This document shows positions 19,645-29,139 of a DNA stretch of 64,000 nt, piece after piece. Positions within the stretch are counted from its first letter, which is position 1. Each line of letters starts with the position of its first letter. A program made the position numbers and the translations under genes. The DNA is from Citrobacter sp. On2M (GTDB lineage Bacteria > Pseudomonadota > Gammaproteobacteria > Enterobacterales > Enterobacteriaceae): positions 186,001 through 250,000 of the forward strand of contig NZ_WPCV01000001.1 of the NCBI RefSeq assembly GCF_018035235.1, in the 5' to 3' direction. The notes under the pieces were generated by a model that made no database searches, was not told where the DNA came from, and saw only the letters and a list, made by a program, of their open reading frames with translations.

Positions 19645-20925
19645 TTAAGCGTGGCGTGCGCCAATAGGTAGCTGTTGATTATTAGCAGGCTTAACGATCA
19701 AAGTTAGCCACACTGAGACAAAAAGCGCTACCCCCATAAAAATGTACGACGCGGACGGGCTGCCGGTTGCGCCATTGAGGTAGCCGACAAACCATGAACC
19801 AAAGAATGAGCCTAGCGCGCCCATACTGTTAATCAGCGCCATTGCACCCCCGGCAACGTTACGCGGCAGCATTTCAGGAATGATGGCAAAGAAAGGACCA
19901 TAAGGGGCATACATGGCCGCGCCCGCAATCACCAGTAGGGTGTAAGAAATCCAGAAGTGGTCTGCACCCACGGCCCAAGAGCCGATAAAAGCGAAAGCAG
20001 CTATCAGTAACAGTGGCCAGACAAACAGCTTACGATTTTGCAGTTTATCGGAGGCCCAGGAGACGAGGATCATTGCTGCCGTCGCCGCCAGATAAGGTAC
20101 GGATGACAGCCAGCCAACCTCAACCATCCCCAGATTTGCGCCGCCGTTGCGGATAATGGACGGCAGCCACAGAACAAAACCATAGACCCCAATACTCCAG
20201 GCGAAATACTGCATGCACAGCAGGATCACGTTACGTGAGCGGAAGGCTTCGCTATAGTTACGCACAGCTTTGATGCCTTGCTGCTCTTTTTCCAGCTGTG
20301 CCTGAAGGGCGGCTTTTTCAGACTCTGACAGCCAGCCGACCTGAGACGGTTTGTCTTTTACCAGTACCCACCAGCAGAATGCCCAGATGATGGCCGGGAA
20401 TCCCTCGATGATGAACATTTCCCGCCAGCCCAGCGCCTGAATCAGATATCCGGAAACCACAGACATCCACAGGACAGTGACTGGGTTACCGAGGATCAGA
20501 AAGGTATTAGCACGCGAACGCTCGGACTTCGTAAACCAGTTACTGATATAAATCAGCATTGCGGGCATGACCGCGGCTTCAACGACACCAAGAATAAAGC
20601 GGATGGCGGCAAGCATTGGAATATTGCTGACCATGCCGGTTAACGATGCGCATGCGCCCCAGAGAATTAGACAGATAAAAATCAGTTTTCGCACGCTGCG
20701 GCGTTCGGCGTAAATTGCGCCTGGGATCTGAAAGAAGAAATAGCCGAGGAAAAACAGCGCGCCCAGTAGGGAAGAGATCCCTTTAGTAATGCCGAGATCT
20801 TCATTGATACCGGCGGCGGAGGCGAAGCTGAAGTTCGCGCGGTCAAGGTACGCCAGGCTGTACGTGATAAACACGATTGGCATGATGTACCACCAGCGTT
20901 TTGCTGCATTGGTTGAGCTATTCAT
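19645..20925 (-). CDS. kguT: MFS transporter, probable 2-ketogluconate permease
   Basis: A 426-residue major facilitator protein of the anion:cation symporter (ACS) group, with twelve hydrophobic segments. The N-terminus RWWYIMPIVFITYSLAYLDR and the loop-2/3 motif AERRSVRKLI are typical of sugar-acid permeases such as those for glucarate, galactonate and 2-ketogluconate. Its place between a PfkB kinase and GhrB and under a LacI-type repressor gives the order E-K-T-D known for 2-ketogluconate genes in Pseudomonas, so I name it KguT. Substrate is inferred from context; other hexonates are possible. Confidence 0.75.
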   Translation of the reverse strand: MNSSTNAAKRWWYIMPIVFITYSLAYLDRANFSFASAAGINEDLGITKGISSLLGALFFLGYFFFQIPGAIYAERRSVRKLIFICLILWGACASLTGMVSNIPMLAAIRFILGVVEAAVMPAMLIYISNWFTKSERSRANTFLILGNPVTVLWMSVVSGYLIQALGWREMFIIEGFPAIIWAFCWWVLVKDKPSQVGWLSESEKAALQAQLEKEQQGIKAVRNYSEAFRSRNVILLCMQYFAWSIGVYGFVLWLPSIIRNGGANLGMVEVGWLSSVPYLAATAAMILVSWASDKLQNRKLFVWPLLLIAAFAFIGSWAVGADHFWISYTLLVIAGAAMYAPYGPFFAIIPEMLPRNVAGGAMALINSMGALGSFFGSWFVGYLNGATGSPSASYIFMGVALFVSVWLTLIVKPANNQQLPIGARHA

Positions 20926-20995
20926 AGACTGCCCTCTGGTTATGCTGATACGCCGCCTCTGAATGTAGGGTACAGAGACAGAGTTGGTCGGGAAT

Positions 20996-21934
20996 TTATT
21001 CCCCTAATTGTTCACGTGTGGGTAATCCTTCGCTGTCGCCCTGAACCTGAATGGCCAGTGCGCCAATTTTATTGCCACGAGTCACCGCCTGATGCAGCGA
21101 ACGCCCTTCCAGCAGGGCACTGATAACGCCAACGGCAAAGCCATCGCCTGCGCCGACCGTATCGACTACGTTGTCGACTTTTACCGGTGCGACGCAGCCT
21201 TGTTCGCCGCTGGCGGTTTTGTACCAGGCACCATCAGCCCCGGTTTTGATAATCACGGCCTTCACCCCATGGCGCAGATAAAAGTCGGAGATGGCTTCAG
21301 GCGTCTGCTGACCGGTTAAAATCATGCCCTCTTTTAACCCAGGTAAAACCCAGTCAGCCTGGAACGCCAAACGGTTCAGTTTTTCCACCATTTCAGCTTC
21401 GCTTTTCCACAGCACTGGGCGTAAATTCGGGTCGAACGAGATGCTCTTCCCTTGCGCTTTCAGTGTGCGGGCGGTATGGGCTAACAGTTCATAAGAGCTG
21501 GCAGAAAGCGCAGCCGCTACGCCGCTCAGGTGCAGGTGGCGTGCGCTGGCGAAGTAAGCTTCGTGATAATCCTCAATGCTGAGGTGGCTGGCAGCAGAAC
21601 CTTTGCGGAAGTATTCCACAATGGGATCGGTTCCATTTTCGACCTTAGATTTAAGCTGAAAGCCGGTAGCGTAACGGCCATCCCGGGTGACTCCCTGCGC
21701 ATCAATCCCTTCTTTTTCCAGCGACTTAACGATAAAACGGCCAAAACTGTCGTTGCCAACGCGGCTTACCCAACCGACCTTCAGGCCCAGCCGGGCAAGA
21801 CCGGTCGCCACATTGAGTTCAGCGCCAGCAACGCGCTTGATAAACTGCTCCACATCCGCCAGTTCGCCGGTTTGCGTGGCGACAAACATCGCCATCGCTT
21901 CACCAATCGTTACCACATCCAATGAATTTTTCAT
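20996..21934 (-). CDS. kguK: PfkB-family sugar kinase, probable 2-ketogluconate kinase
   Basis: A 312-residue ribokinase/PfkB-family kinase. The N-terminal DVVTIGEAMAMFVATQTGEL and the C-terminal signature DTVGAGDGFAVGVISALLEG, with the catalytic Asp in GAGDGF, are clear. It lies 3 bp after kguE with a strong ribosome site (AAGGAGTAACGC), so coupling is likely. In context it should phosphorylate 2-ketogluconate at O6. A 2-keto-3-deoxygluconate kinase is a close relative and an alternative reading, but KdgK is encoded separately at 48427-49356. Confidence 0.78.
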   Translation of the reverse strand: MKNSLDVVTIGEAMAMFVATQTGELADVEQFIKRVAGAELNVATGLARLGLKVGWVSRVGNDSFGRFIVKSLEKEGIDAQGVTRDGRYATGFQLKSKVENGTDPIVEYFRKGSAASHLSIEDYHEAYFASARHLHLSGVAAALSASSYELLAHTARTLKAQGKSISFDPNLRPVLWKSEAEMVEKLNRLAFQADWVLPGLKEGMILTGQQTPEAISDFYLRHGVKAVIIKTGADGAWYKTASGEQGCVAPVKVDNVVDTVGAGDGFAVGVISALLEGRSLHQAVTRGNKIGALAIQVQGDSEGLPTREQLGE

Positions 21935-21937
21935 GCG

Positions 21938-22687
21938 TTACTCCTTGCGTAACAGCTCGACGTAATGGCGGGTAACCGCCGTCAAATCCTGCCCTTCCAG
22001 GGGAAACTCAATGCCGCGTGGGACATCGCCGGGCAGCGTTTTCAACAGCGCCAGCCAGCGCGGATCGGCTGCATCAGGCGGCACGGCACGGTAGCTATCG
22101 CGATGCGTCACTGCGGCTTTGACATGGATATACCCAACGGTTGACGCCAGTTTCTGCGCCGCCAGTTCCGGGGAGTCGCCCACCCACAGCCAGTTGCCCA
22201 TATCGAAGGTCAGAGATATCGGCAGATTCTGCGTCTGGCAGGCCTGGTTAAAGCGCTGCATCGGCTGCAGGCGTCCGCAGGTTGTCTGATCGTTTTCGAC
22301 AACCAGTTCCATTCCGCTGTTGTCCAGCCATTCACGTAAAACGTTGAACTGTTCGGTATGGGAGAAATGACCGAGGGAGACTTTTAGCCACAGCGCCTGA
22401 AGGGTCTGCGCTTCTTCGAGTAACGCGGGAAGTCGGGGATTGAGGCTACCGTCCTTAAGGAACAGTGACTCAGGGGCTGAGTAACAGGCCAGCAGGCCGA
22501 AAATTTCGATAGCAGAGGCCATCGTGGACAGCGTGTGCAGCTCGGCATCGGTCAGCAACTCGCGGCGAATTTCGACGCCGTCAGCACCGGCTTCGGCAAT
22601 AATAGGCAACATTGCCGTTTGCCCGCCTGCGATCCGTACCTGGTCGTGGCCGTAGGCGGCAGTGACCACCATAATTTTTCTTTTCAT
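21938..22687 (-). CDS. kguE: TIM-barrel sugar epimerase/isomerase, KguE-like
   Basis: A 249-residue xylose-isomerase-like TIM-barrel (AP endonuclease 2 superfamily). Candidate metal ligands are Glu in VVENDQTTCG (near residue 141), Asp in LTFDMGNWLW, His in VGYIHVKAA and Glu in PRGIEFPLEG. It is the first gene of the operon, with GGAG before its ATG and a palindromic operator just upstream. KguE is present in Pseudomonas 2-ketogluconate operons, where its exact reaction is not established; the same caution applies here. Confidence 0.75.
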   Translation of the reverse strand: MKRKIMVVTAAYGHDQVRIAGGQTAMLPIIAEAGADGVEIRRELLTDAELHTLSTMASAIEIFGLLACYSAPESLFLKDGSLNPRLPALLEEAQTLQALWLKVSLGHFSHTEQFNVLREWLDNSGMELVVENDQTTCGRLQPMQRFNQACQTQNLPISLTFDMGNWLWVGDSPELAAQKLASTVGYIHVKAAVTHRDSYRAVPPDAADPRWLALLKTLPGDVPRGIEFPLEGQDLTAVTRHYVELLRKE

Positions 22688-22700
22688 GGAAACTCCAGAC

Positions 22701-22738
22701 TAGCGTTCTTGCTATAACGCTAGATGGAACCGGTTCCA
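22701..22738. promoter_or_regulatory. Operator region of the kgu operon
   Basis: TGGAACCGGTTCCA at 22725-22738 is a perfect 14-bp palindrome with the CCGG centre of LacI/GalR operators, two bases per genome site away from the PtxS site I recall from Pseudomonas (TGAAACCGGTTTCA). A second inverted repeat, TAGCGTT at 22701-22707 and AACGCTA at 22716-22722, lies between it and the kguE start. The palindrome is about 38 bp upstream of the ATG. Confidence 0.8.
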
Positions 22739-22786
22739 AAGAAAAGTTAATGATGTCGAATTTATGATCACCATCACGAAGGAAAT

Positions 22787-23803
22787 TTAACGGGCGGTAG
22801 AGCCGCGAACGATCAGTTCGCCGGAGAAGACCTGTTCCTGAATGGCAGCAGAGCCGCCATCGATCCGGCGTACAACCTGCTCAACGGCGGTGTAGCCAAT
22901 CTGCCATGTGGGTTGTTTCAACGTGGTAATACCAACGCCCGCCAGTTCGGCCCATTCCAGTTCGTCAAAACCGAGTAGACCGATATCGCTGCCCCAGTTA
23001 AGGCCAATGCGCTTCAGGGCGCGGGCAACCTGCAGCGTGAGGGCGCCGTTGGCTGAGATAACGGCTTTGCGCATTCCCCGATGCTGCTGGTGAAACTGGC
23101 GCAGTGTGTCATCCAGTTGTGTATTGTCCGTTAGTAGGACTTCGGCATTTTGCGCGATAACGCCGGGGTACTGTGCGAGGGTGGCGCGAAAAGCGCTCAG
23201 GCGCTCGCGGCGGGTATTCACCATGCCCAGCGGTTCGCTGAGGAACAAAATGGCTTCAAAACCTTGCTCAACCAGATGTTCCGTGGCAACCGTTGCCGCC
23301 TGGGTGTTATCCAGCCCGACCATATCACAGGCGAAATCCGGAATTTTGCGATCAATCAGCACCATTGGCAGAGCAGACTGCTGCAGGCGGTTTAGCCCTT
23401 CTTCGCGCATCCCTACGGCGTTGACCACAATCCCTTCGACCTGGTAACTGCGCAGCAGGTCGAGATAATGCAACTCCTGATCCACTTCGTTGTTGGTGTT
23501 GCACACCAGTGGAGTAAAGCCTTTATCGCGACAGGCGGCTTCAATACCGCTTAGCACGTTGACGGAGTAGGGATTAGTAATATCGGCGATGATCAGGCCA
23601 ATCAGACGGGTACGACCGTGTTTAAGGCCTCTTGCCATCAGGCTGGGACGATAATCGAGATCGGCAATAGCTTGTTCAATGCGGGCCAATAGCGCGTCGG
23701 AAAGCAGGTGCTTTTCACCGTTGAGATAGCGTGAAATGCTGGTCTTGCCGGTTTTTGCGGCTTTCGCCACATCGCTGATGGTTGCCCTTGTTGATTTGCT
23801 CAT
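22787..23803 (-). CDS. ptxS: LacI-family repressor, PtxS-like
   Basis: A 338-residue LacI/GalR regulator. The N-terminal HTH reads ATISDVAKAAKTGKTSISRY with the hinge helix after LSDALLARIEQAIADLDYRP, and a periplasmic-binding-like effector domain follows. I used the ATG at 23803 (AGGGAAA upstream) rather than the open frame to 23833. The gene is upstream of and on the same strand as kguE, separated by about 100 bp that hold the palindromic operator. By analogy with PtxS it should repress the kgu operon and itself, with 2-ketogluconate as inducer. Confidence 0.8.
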   Translation of the reverse strand: MSKSTRATISDVAKAAKTGKTSISRYLNGEKHLLSDALLARIEQAIADLDYRPSLMARGLKHGRTRLIGLIIADITNPYSVNVLSGIEAACRDKGFTPLVCNTNNEVDQELHYLDLLRSYQVEGIVVNAVGMREEGLNRLQQSALPMVLIDRKIPDFACDMVGLDNTQAATVATEHLVEQGFEAILFLSEPLGMVNTRRERLSAFRATLAQYPGVIAQNAEVLLTDNTQLDDTLRQFHQQHRGMRKAVISANGALTLQVARALKRIGLNWGSDIGLLGFDELEWAELAGVGITTLKQPTWQIGYTAVEQVVRRIDGGSAAIQEQVFSGELIVRGSTAR

Positions 23804-23867
23804 CGCTGATTTCCCTGACTTTGGTGTGAACACCTTAACGCGAAAATCAACGATGGCAAGTGCTACA

Positions 23868-23897
23868 TGCCGGATTGGGCACTGCCAGTATCCGGCA
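23868..23897. terminator. REP-type hairpin between ptxS and yiaD
   Basis: TGCCGGAT at 23868-23875 pairs with ATCCGGCA at 23890-23897. It lies just after the yiaD stop and upstream of ptxS, so it probably ends or stabilises the yiaD transcript. No strong T run follows. Confidence 0.55.
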
Positions 23898-23904
23898 CAA
23901 AACG

Positions 23905-24567
23905 TTACTGGAGAGGGCTTAAGGTAATCTCTACGCGACGGTTCTGCGCTTTACCTTCCGCCGTGCTGTTGCTGGCGATCGGATTTGACGGACCCATACC
24001 CTGAGTGCGGATACGGTTAGCTGCAACTCCTTGAGTGATCAGGGCGCTGGCCACGGAGTCCGCGCGTTGCTGCGACAGACGCATATTCAGATCCTGGCTG
24101 CCAGTGCTGTCGGTGAAGCCCAGCACGTTGACGGCGGTTTTATTGTACTCTTTCAGTACCATTGCCACGCCGGTCAGGGTGTTGGCACCAGCAGGTTTCA
24201 GGTTGGCGCTGCTGCTGTCGAAGGTGACGTTATTCGGCATATTCAGAATGATGTTATCGCCACTACGCGTCACGCTGACGCCCGTTCCCTGCATTTTGTC
24301 GCGCAGTTTGGCTTCCTGCACGTCCATGTAATAACCGACACCGCCGCCAACGGCCGCACCCGCCGCCGCGCCAATTAGTGCGCCTTTGCCGCGATCTTTC
24401 TTCGAAGAAGAGAGTGCGCCAATGCCCGCGCCGACCAGAGAACCAATACCCGCGCCAATGCCGGATTTACCCGCTTCACGTTCGCCGGTGTAAGGGTTTG
24501 TTGTGCAGCCAGAAACCGCCAGGGCGCCGCTCACGATGGCAGCAATAACAAAAACACGTTTCTTCAT
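23905..24567 (-). CDS. yiaD: OmpA-family lipoprotein YiaD
   Basis: A 220-residue outer-membrane lipoprotein. The signal ends in lipobox AVSGC (Cys21). A glycine-zipper region follows (residues about 35-80, repeated GxxxG in SGIGAGIGSLVGAGIGAL and GAAAGAAVGGGVGYYMD), then an OmpA-like peptidoglycan-binding domain from about 105 with GFTDSTGSQDLNMRLSQQRA and the closing NRRVEITLSP. E. coli YiaD is a multicopy suppressor of bamD defects. The protein should anchor the outer membrane to peptidoglycan. Confidence 0.93.
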   Translation of the reverse strand: MKKRVFVIAAIVSGALAVSGCTTNPYTGEREAGKSGIGAGIGSLVGAGIGALSSSKKDRGKGALIGAAAGAAVGGGVGYYMDVQEAKLRDKMQGTGVSVTRSGDNIILNMPNNVTFDSSSANLKPAGANTLTGVAMVLKEYNKTAVNVLGFTDSTGSQDLNMRLSQQRADSVASALITQGVAANRIRTQGMGPSNPIASNSTAEGKAQNRRVEITLSPLQ

Positions 24568-24726
24568 CTTAATTCCTTAATGACTTTTTCTTCTTTGCCA
24601 CAGCGACCGTGGCGGTTGATTATGACGTGTGAACATGAAGAAAATTCCAGGGAAGACTCTGAAATTTGTAAGTAACATTGAACGGCATAATAAATAAGCC
24701 GTTACATCGCATTCAGGAGCGCCATC

Positions 24727-27060
24727 TTGGCTAATTCACCCGCACATTACTCGGTGTTAACCGCCGCCCACTGGGGACCTGTTCTCGTCGAAACCGATGG
24801 AGAGACGGTTTTCTCCTCGCGTGGCGCGCTGCCCACTTCCCATCCCAACTCTTTGCAAACCGTGGTGCATAACCAGGTGCACAGTAAAACGCGGGTACGT
24901 TTTCCAATGGTGCGTAAAGGCTTTCTCGCCTCGCCGGAGGACCCGCAGGGCGTGCGCGGGCAGGATGAATTTGTTCGCATCAGTTGGGACGAGGCACTGA
25001 ATCTTATCCATACGCAGCATAAACGTATCCGTGACAGCTACGGCCCGGCCTCGATTTTTGCCGGTTCCTATGGCTGGCGCTCTAACGGCGTGTTACACAA
25101 AGCGGCAACTCTGCTACAGCGTTATATGGCGCTGGCAGGCGGTTATACCGGGCATCTGGGGGATTATTCGACGGGGGCTGCGCAGGCCATCATGCCTTAC
25201 GTGGTGGGCGGTAACGAAGTTTACCAGCAGCAAACCAGCTGGCCTGTGGTATTGGAGAACAGCGAGGTGGTGGTGTTATGGAGCGCTAATCCGCTGAATA
25301 CCCTGAAGATCGCCTGGAATGCCTCCGACGAACAGGGTCTTACTTACTTTGAGGCTTTGCGCGACAGCGGCAAACGTTTGATCTGTATCGATCCGATGCG
25401 ATCGGAAAGCGTCGAATTCTTTGGCGATAAGATGGAATGGGTTGCCCCGCATATGGGGACCGACGTGGCGCTGATGTTGGGCATCGCGCATACGCTGGTG
25501 GAAAACGATTGGCACGATGTCGATTTTCTCGCCCGGTGTACGACGGGATATGACCTTTTCTCGGATTATCTACTGGGTAAATCTGACGATGTTGCGAAAA
25601 CGGCGGAGTGGGCGGCTAAAATTTGTGGTGTTCCGGCAGCAAAAATACGTGAACTCGCGGCGATATTTCATCAAAATACTACCATGCTGATGGCGGGATG
25701 GGGCATGCAGCGTCAGCAGTATGGCGAGCAGAAACACTGGATGATCGTTACCCTGGCCGCCATGCTTGGGCAGATTGGGACGCCAGGCGGTGGTTTTGGT
25801 CTATCGTACCATTTTGCCAACGGCGGGAACCCGACGCGCCGTGCTGCGGTGCTGGCTTCAATGCTGGGCAGCGTTAAAGGCGGCACCGATGCAGTGGATA
25901 AAATCCCGGTGGCGCGGATAGTCGAAGCGCTGGAAAACCCGGGTGGTTTTTACCAACATAACGGTATGGATCGCCATTTCCCGGATATCCGGATGCTGTG
26001 GTGGGCGGGCGGTGCCAACTTCACGCATCATCAGGATACCAACCGTCTGATTCGCGCCTGGCAAAAACCGGAGCTGGTGGTTATCTCGGAATGTTTCTGG
26101 ACCGCCGCAGCGAAGCATGCCGATATCGTGCTGCCAGCGACCACCTCTTTTGAGCGCAATGATTTGACCATGACTGGCGATTACAGCAACCAGCACCTGG
26201 TGCCGATGAAGCAGGTCGTCCCGCCGCAGTATGAAGCGCGAAATGATTATGATGTTTTTGCCGAACTGAGTGAACGCTGGGAAGAGGGCGGTTATGAGCG
26301 ATTCACCGAAGGCAAAAGCGAGCTGGAATGGCTGGAGACGTTTTACAATATTGCCGGGCAGCGTGGGGCCAGCCAGCAGGTGACGTTGCCGCCATTCTCC
26401 TTGTTTTGGCAGCAAAATGCGCTGATTGAAATGCCGGAAAACGCCACCAGCGCGCAGTTTATCCGTTTCGCGGATTTTCGCCGCGACCCGCAGGCGCATC
26501 CGCTGAAAACGGACAGCGGCAAAATTGAAATCTACTCCGCGAAGATTGCCGGTTACGGCTATGCGGATTGTGCGGGCCACCCGATGTGGCTGGAGCCGGA
26601 TGAATGGTTCGGTAACGCCGAGCCGGATCAGTTACAGCTGCTTTCCGCGCATCCGGCGCACCGTTTGCACAGCCAGCTTAACTACAGCGCGTTGCGTGAG
26701 CAGTATGCAGTAGCGGATCGTGAGCCGGTAACGATTCATCCGCAGGATGCCAACGCGCGCGGCATTGCGGATGGCGACACGGTCAGGGTGTGGAATCAAC
26801 GTGGACACGTTCTGGCGGGGGCCGTGGTGACGGAAGGCATCAAACCTGGCGTCATCTGTATTCATGAAGGTGCCTGGCCTGATTTGGAGCCGACAGCTGA
26901 CGGTATTTGTAAAAATGGCGCCGTCAACGTGCTGACCAAAGATCTCCCCAGCTCGAAGCTGGGGAATGGCTGCGCGGGCAACACTGCGCTGGTGTGGCTC
27001 GAAAAATACAGCGGACCGAACCTGGCGCTTACTGCGTTTGATCCGCCTGCCAGCCCATAA
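24727..27060 (+). CDS. bisC: Biotin sulfoxide / methionine-S-sulfoxide reductase (molybdoenzyme)
   Basis: BisC, 777 residues, a cytoplasmic molybdenum bis-MGD enzyme of the DMSO reductase family that reduces biotin sulfoxide and free methionine-S-sulfoxide. There is no N-terminal [4Fe-4S] cysteine motif and no Tat signal, which separates it from TorA. The stretch [15 protein letters not shown] contains the likely molybdenum-ligand serine (Ser148). The start is TTG at 24727 with CAGGAG upstream, giving the known N-terminus. The last 32 bp overlap the end of convergent yiaC. Confidence 0.94.
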   Translation: MANSPAHYSVLTAAHWGPVLVETDGETVFSSRGALPTSHPNSLQTVVHNQVHSKTRVRFPMVRKGFLASPEDPQGVRGQDEFVRISWDEALNLIHTQHKRIRDSYGPASIFAGSYGWRSNGVLHKAATLLQRYMALAGGYTGHLGDYSTGAAQAIMPYVVGGNEVYQQQTSWPVVLENSEVVVLWSANPLNTLKIAWNASDEQGLTYFEALRDSGKRLICIDPMRSESVEFFGDKMEWVAPHMGTDVALMLGIAHTLVENDWHDVDFLARCTTGYDLFSDYLLGKSDDVAKTAEWAAKICGVPAAKIRELAAIFHQNTTMLMAGWGMQRQQYGEQKHWMIVTLAAMLGQIGTPGGGFGLSYHFANGGNPTRRAAVLASMLGSVKGGTDAVDKIPVARIVEALENPGGFYQHNGMDRHFPDIRMLWWAGGANFTHHQDTNRLIRAWQKPELVVISECFWTAAAKHADIVLPATTSFERNDLTMTGDYSNQHLVPMKQVVPPQYEARNDYDVFAELSERWEEGGYERFTEGKSELEWLETFYNIAGQRGASQQVTLPPFSLFWQQNALIEMPENATSAQFIRFADFRRDPQAHPLKTDSGKIEIYSAKIAGYGYADCAGHPMWLEPDEWFGNAEPDQLQLLSAHPAHRLHSQLNYSALREQYAVADREPVTIHPQDANARGIADGDTVRVWNQRGHVLAGAVVTEGIKPGVICIHEGAWPDLEPTADGICKNGAVNVLTKDLPSSKLGNGCAGNTALVWLEKYSGPNLALTAFDPPASP

Positions 27061-27469
27061 TCCACGTAGGATGGTGAGTCTCCTCCTGCCATGCGCCGTC
27101 TTCAATGCGAAAACCGAGCGCATGGTAGAAGTTCACCGCTGACTGATTCTTCTGGTACACCTCGAGGCTGAGTAACGAAAAGCGCTGCTGCACATGGTGT
27201 ACCAGCGCTTTGCCGATCCCGCTTCTGATGGCGGTAGGTGCGACAAACAGGGCGCCGAGGAAGCGGTCGTCAATGACGCTGACAAAACCTTTGAGCGCAC
27301 CTTCTTCTTCCCACACCCAGGTTTGTGCGGCGGGCAGGTAAACATCCCGCACGATGGATTCACTTTCGCGCCAGTAACGTTCTTCGATAAACGGATGAGC
27401 ATGGATCGTGCTTTCCATCCACAGCGCCAGAATTGACGGTAGATCATCAGCCTTTGATTCACGAATCAT
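27029..27469 (-). CDS. yiaC: GNAT acetyltransferase (protein lysine acetyltransferase YiaC)
   Basis: YiaC, 146 residues, a small GNAT-fold acetyltransferase; the E. coli protein has been shown to acetylate protein lysines. The acetyl-CoA loop is visible as [20 protein letters not shown], and FYHALGF lies in the last conserved block. The ATG at 27469 with GGGAGAACAAC gives the E. coli N-terminus. The gene starts inside the end of tag (11-bp overlap), so the two are translationally coupled, and it runs 32 bp into the convergent end of bisC. Confidence 0.9.
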   Translation of the reverse strand: MIRESKADDLPSILALWMESTIHAHPFIEERYWRESESIVRDVYLPAAQTWVWEEEGALKGFVSVIDDRFLGALFVAPTAIRSGIGKALVHHVQQRFSLLSLEVYQKNQSAVNFYHALGFRIEDGAWQEETHHPTWIMGWQADQTQ

Positions 27470-28028
27470 GTTGTTCTCCCGGGTAACAGATGCAGCTGGT
27501 GACATGGTCGTTGACCAGTCCGCACGCCTGCATAAAGGAGTAACAGATGGTGGTGCCGACAAACTTAAACCCCCGTTTTTTTAACGCCTTAGATAGCGCA
27601 TCTGACGCAGGCGTTGAGGTGGGAATATCGCTCAGGTTGGCGGCGCGGGTCACTTGCGGTTGGTGATCAACAAATGACCAGACGAACTCGCTAAATGACT
27701 CCCCGTCTTGCGTCATCGTTTGGTAAGCGCGCGCGTTGCCAATAATGGCCTGAATTTTTCCGCGATGGCGAATTATGCCGGCATCCAGTACCAGCCTTTC
27801 CACGTCCTCTTCAGTCATGGCCGCCACTTTTTCCGGGTCAAAATGGTGAAAGGCGTGGCGATAGTTTTCCCGTTTCTTCAGTACGGTAATCCACGATAGC
27901 CCTGCCTGTTGGCCTTCGAGGCAGATCATTTCGAACAGCTTTTTGCCATCGGTTTCCGGGACGCCCCATTCCTTGTCGTGGTAGGCAATGTAAAGTGGAT
28001 CCTGACTGACCCATCCGCAACGCTGCAT
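27459..28028 (-). CDS. tag: 3-methyladenine DNA glycosylase I
   Basis: Tag, 189 residues, the constitutive glycosylase that removes 3-methyladenine in base-excision repair. The N-terminal Cys and His of the zinc-binding site (MQRCGWV, YHDKEWGVP) and the distal CSF/Cys-rich end (FMQACGLVNDHVTSCICYPG) are present, along with LEGQQAGLSWITVLKKRENY. It overlaps yiaC by 11 bp at its 3' end. Confidence 0.96.
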   Translation of the reverse strand: MQRCGWVSQDPLYIAYHDKEWGVPETDGKKLFEMICLEGQQAGLSWITVLKKRENYRHAFHHFDPEKVAAMTEEDVERLVLDAGIIRHRGKIQAIIGNARAYQTMTQDGESFSEFVWSFVDHQPQVTRAANLSDIPTSTPASDALSKALKKRGFKFVGTTICYSFMQACGLVNDHVTSCICYPGEQHDS

Positions 28029-28185
28029 ATTCTTCCTCGCTGTTTTTACTGGCGTAAAAATTTCATTCGGCCCGCCTTGACGCGCCAGCTAAAAAGACAA
28101 TATTTAATATAAGGCCTTCAGGCCCAAATACTTCACACAATGACAATAATATCGCCGAATTCGGCTCTTTTCTGGAGTCGCGTTG

Positions 28186-28887
28186 ATGCTTATAAGAAAC
28201 AGTAGTGGTCGTCAGAGGTTAACTCTGGCGAGCGTTGTAGTTTGTGCGCTGTCCATCAATACAGCATATGGCTGGCAACAAGAATATATCGTTGATGCAA
28301 TGTCAGGACATACGGCTGAACGTTATACATGGGACAGCGATCACCAACCGCGTTATAACGATATTTTGGAAGAACGTATTCGCTCCACTCAAAACGTGGC
28401 GGGTCCCGTGGTGAATCTGGTCGATGATACGCCAATGGATGCAACCAGCGGCATGAGTATGGGCTGGAACTTCCCGCTCTCAAGGCAAGTTACGACCGGT
28501 CCGGTTGCGGCACTGCATTATGACGGTTCGACCACCTCTACTTATAATGAATTTGGCGATAGTGCGACGTCGGTAACGCAGACCGATCCGCTGTGGCATG
28601 CCAGCGTCAGCACGTTAGGCTGGCGCGTCAATTCGCAGTTCGGCGATGTGCGACCGTGGGCGCAAATCAGCTATAACCAGCAGTTTGGCGAAAATATCTG
28701 GAAAGCGCAGTCGGGCCTCAGCCGCATGACGGCGGTGGGTCAGGACGGTAACTGGGTGGATGTTACTGTGGGTGCGGATATGCTGTTGAACCCGCACATG
28801 GCGGCTTACGCGGCGCTCTCGCAGGCGGAAAATAGTGCCAACAACAGCGACTATATGTACACCATGGGAGTAAGCGCCAAATTTTAA
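28186..28887 (+). CDS. yhjY: Autotransporter-beta-domain-like outer membrane protein YhjY
   Basis: A 233-residue exported protein. A signal peptide (to about TAYGWQQ, residues 1-29) is followed by a mature domain of alternating polar and hydrophobic strands that ends in the outer-membrane C-terminal signature YTMGVSAKF (terminal Phe). It corresponds to E. coli YhjY, annotated as a small autotransporter/lipase beta-barrel-like protein; no lipase catalytic motif is visible here. I chose ATG at 28186 over the in-frame TTG at 28183 because spacing to GGAG is better. Function is unknown. Confidence 0.82.
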   Translation: MLIRNSSGRQRLTLASVVVCALSINTAYGWQQEYIVDAMSGHTAERYTWDSDHQPRYNDILEERIRSTQNVAGPVVNLVDDTPMDATSGMSMGWNFPLSRQVTTGPVAALHYDGSTTSTYNEFGDSATSVTQTDPLWHASVSTLGWRVNSQFGDVRPWAQISYNQQFGENIWKAQSGLSRMTAVGQDGNWVDVTVGADMLLNPHMAAYAALSQAENSANNSDYMYTMGVSAKF

Positions 28888-29026
28888 CGCGAAAAAATCA
28901 TCAAATAAACATCTTGATTACATGTTGATATCAACAATTATACGCATCTCAGCGATAGTGTGTACTAACTCATGCGATAAAATTCAGTAACCGGACTTTT
29001 TGTCTCGTCATTCATTCCGCATTCCA

Positions 29027-29057
29027 GGCAGTTCATTCCATCCTGGCGGCATTTCAT
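29027..29057 (+). promoter_or_regulatory. YpdB binding-site pair upstream of yhjX
   Basis: GGCAGTTCAT at 29027-29036 and GGCATTTCAT at 29048-29057 are direct repeats separated by exactly 11 bp. This is the arrangement known for YpdB control of yhjX in E. coli (two GGCATTTCAT copies with an 11-bp gap), with one mismatch in the first copy. It lies about 85 bp upstream of the yhjX ATG. Confidence 0.85.
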
Positions 29058-29139
29058 GCCATTTTCCCCTGGCTATAAAAGCGCTTCGGTATGGTTGTTG
29101 GCAGAGAATTTCCCATTTTGTTTATGCAGGAAGACTGCC

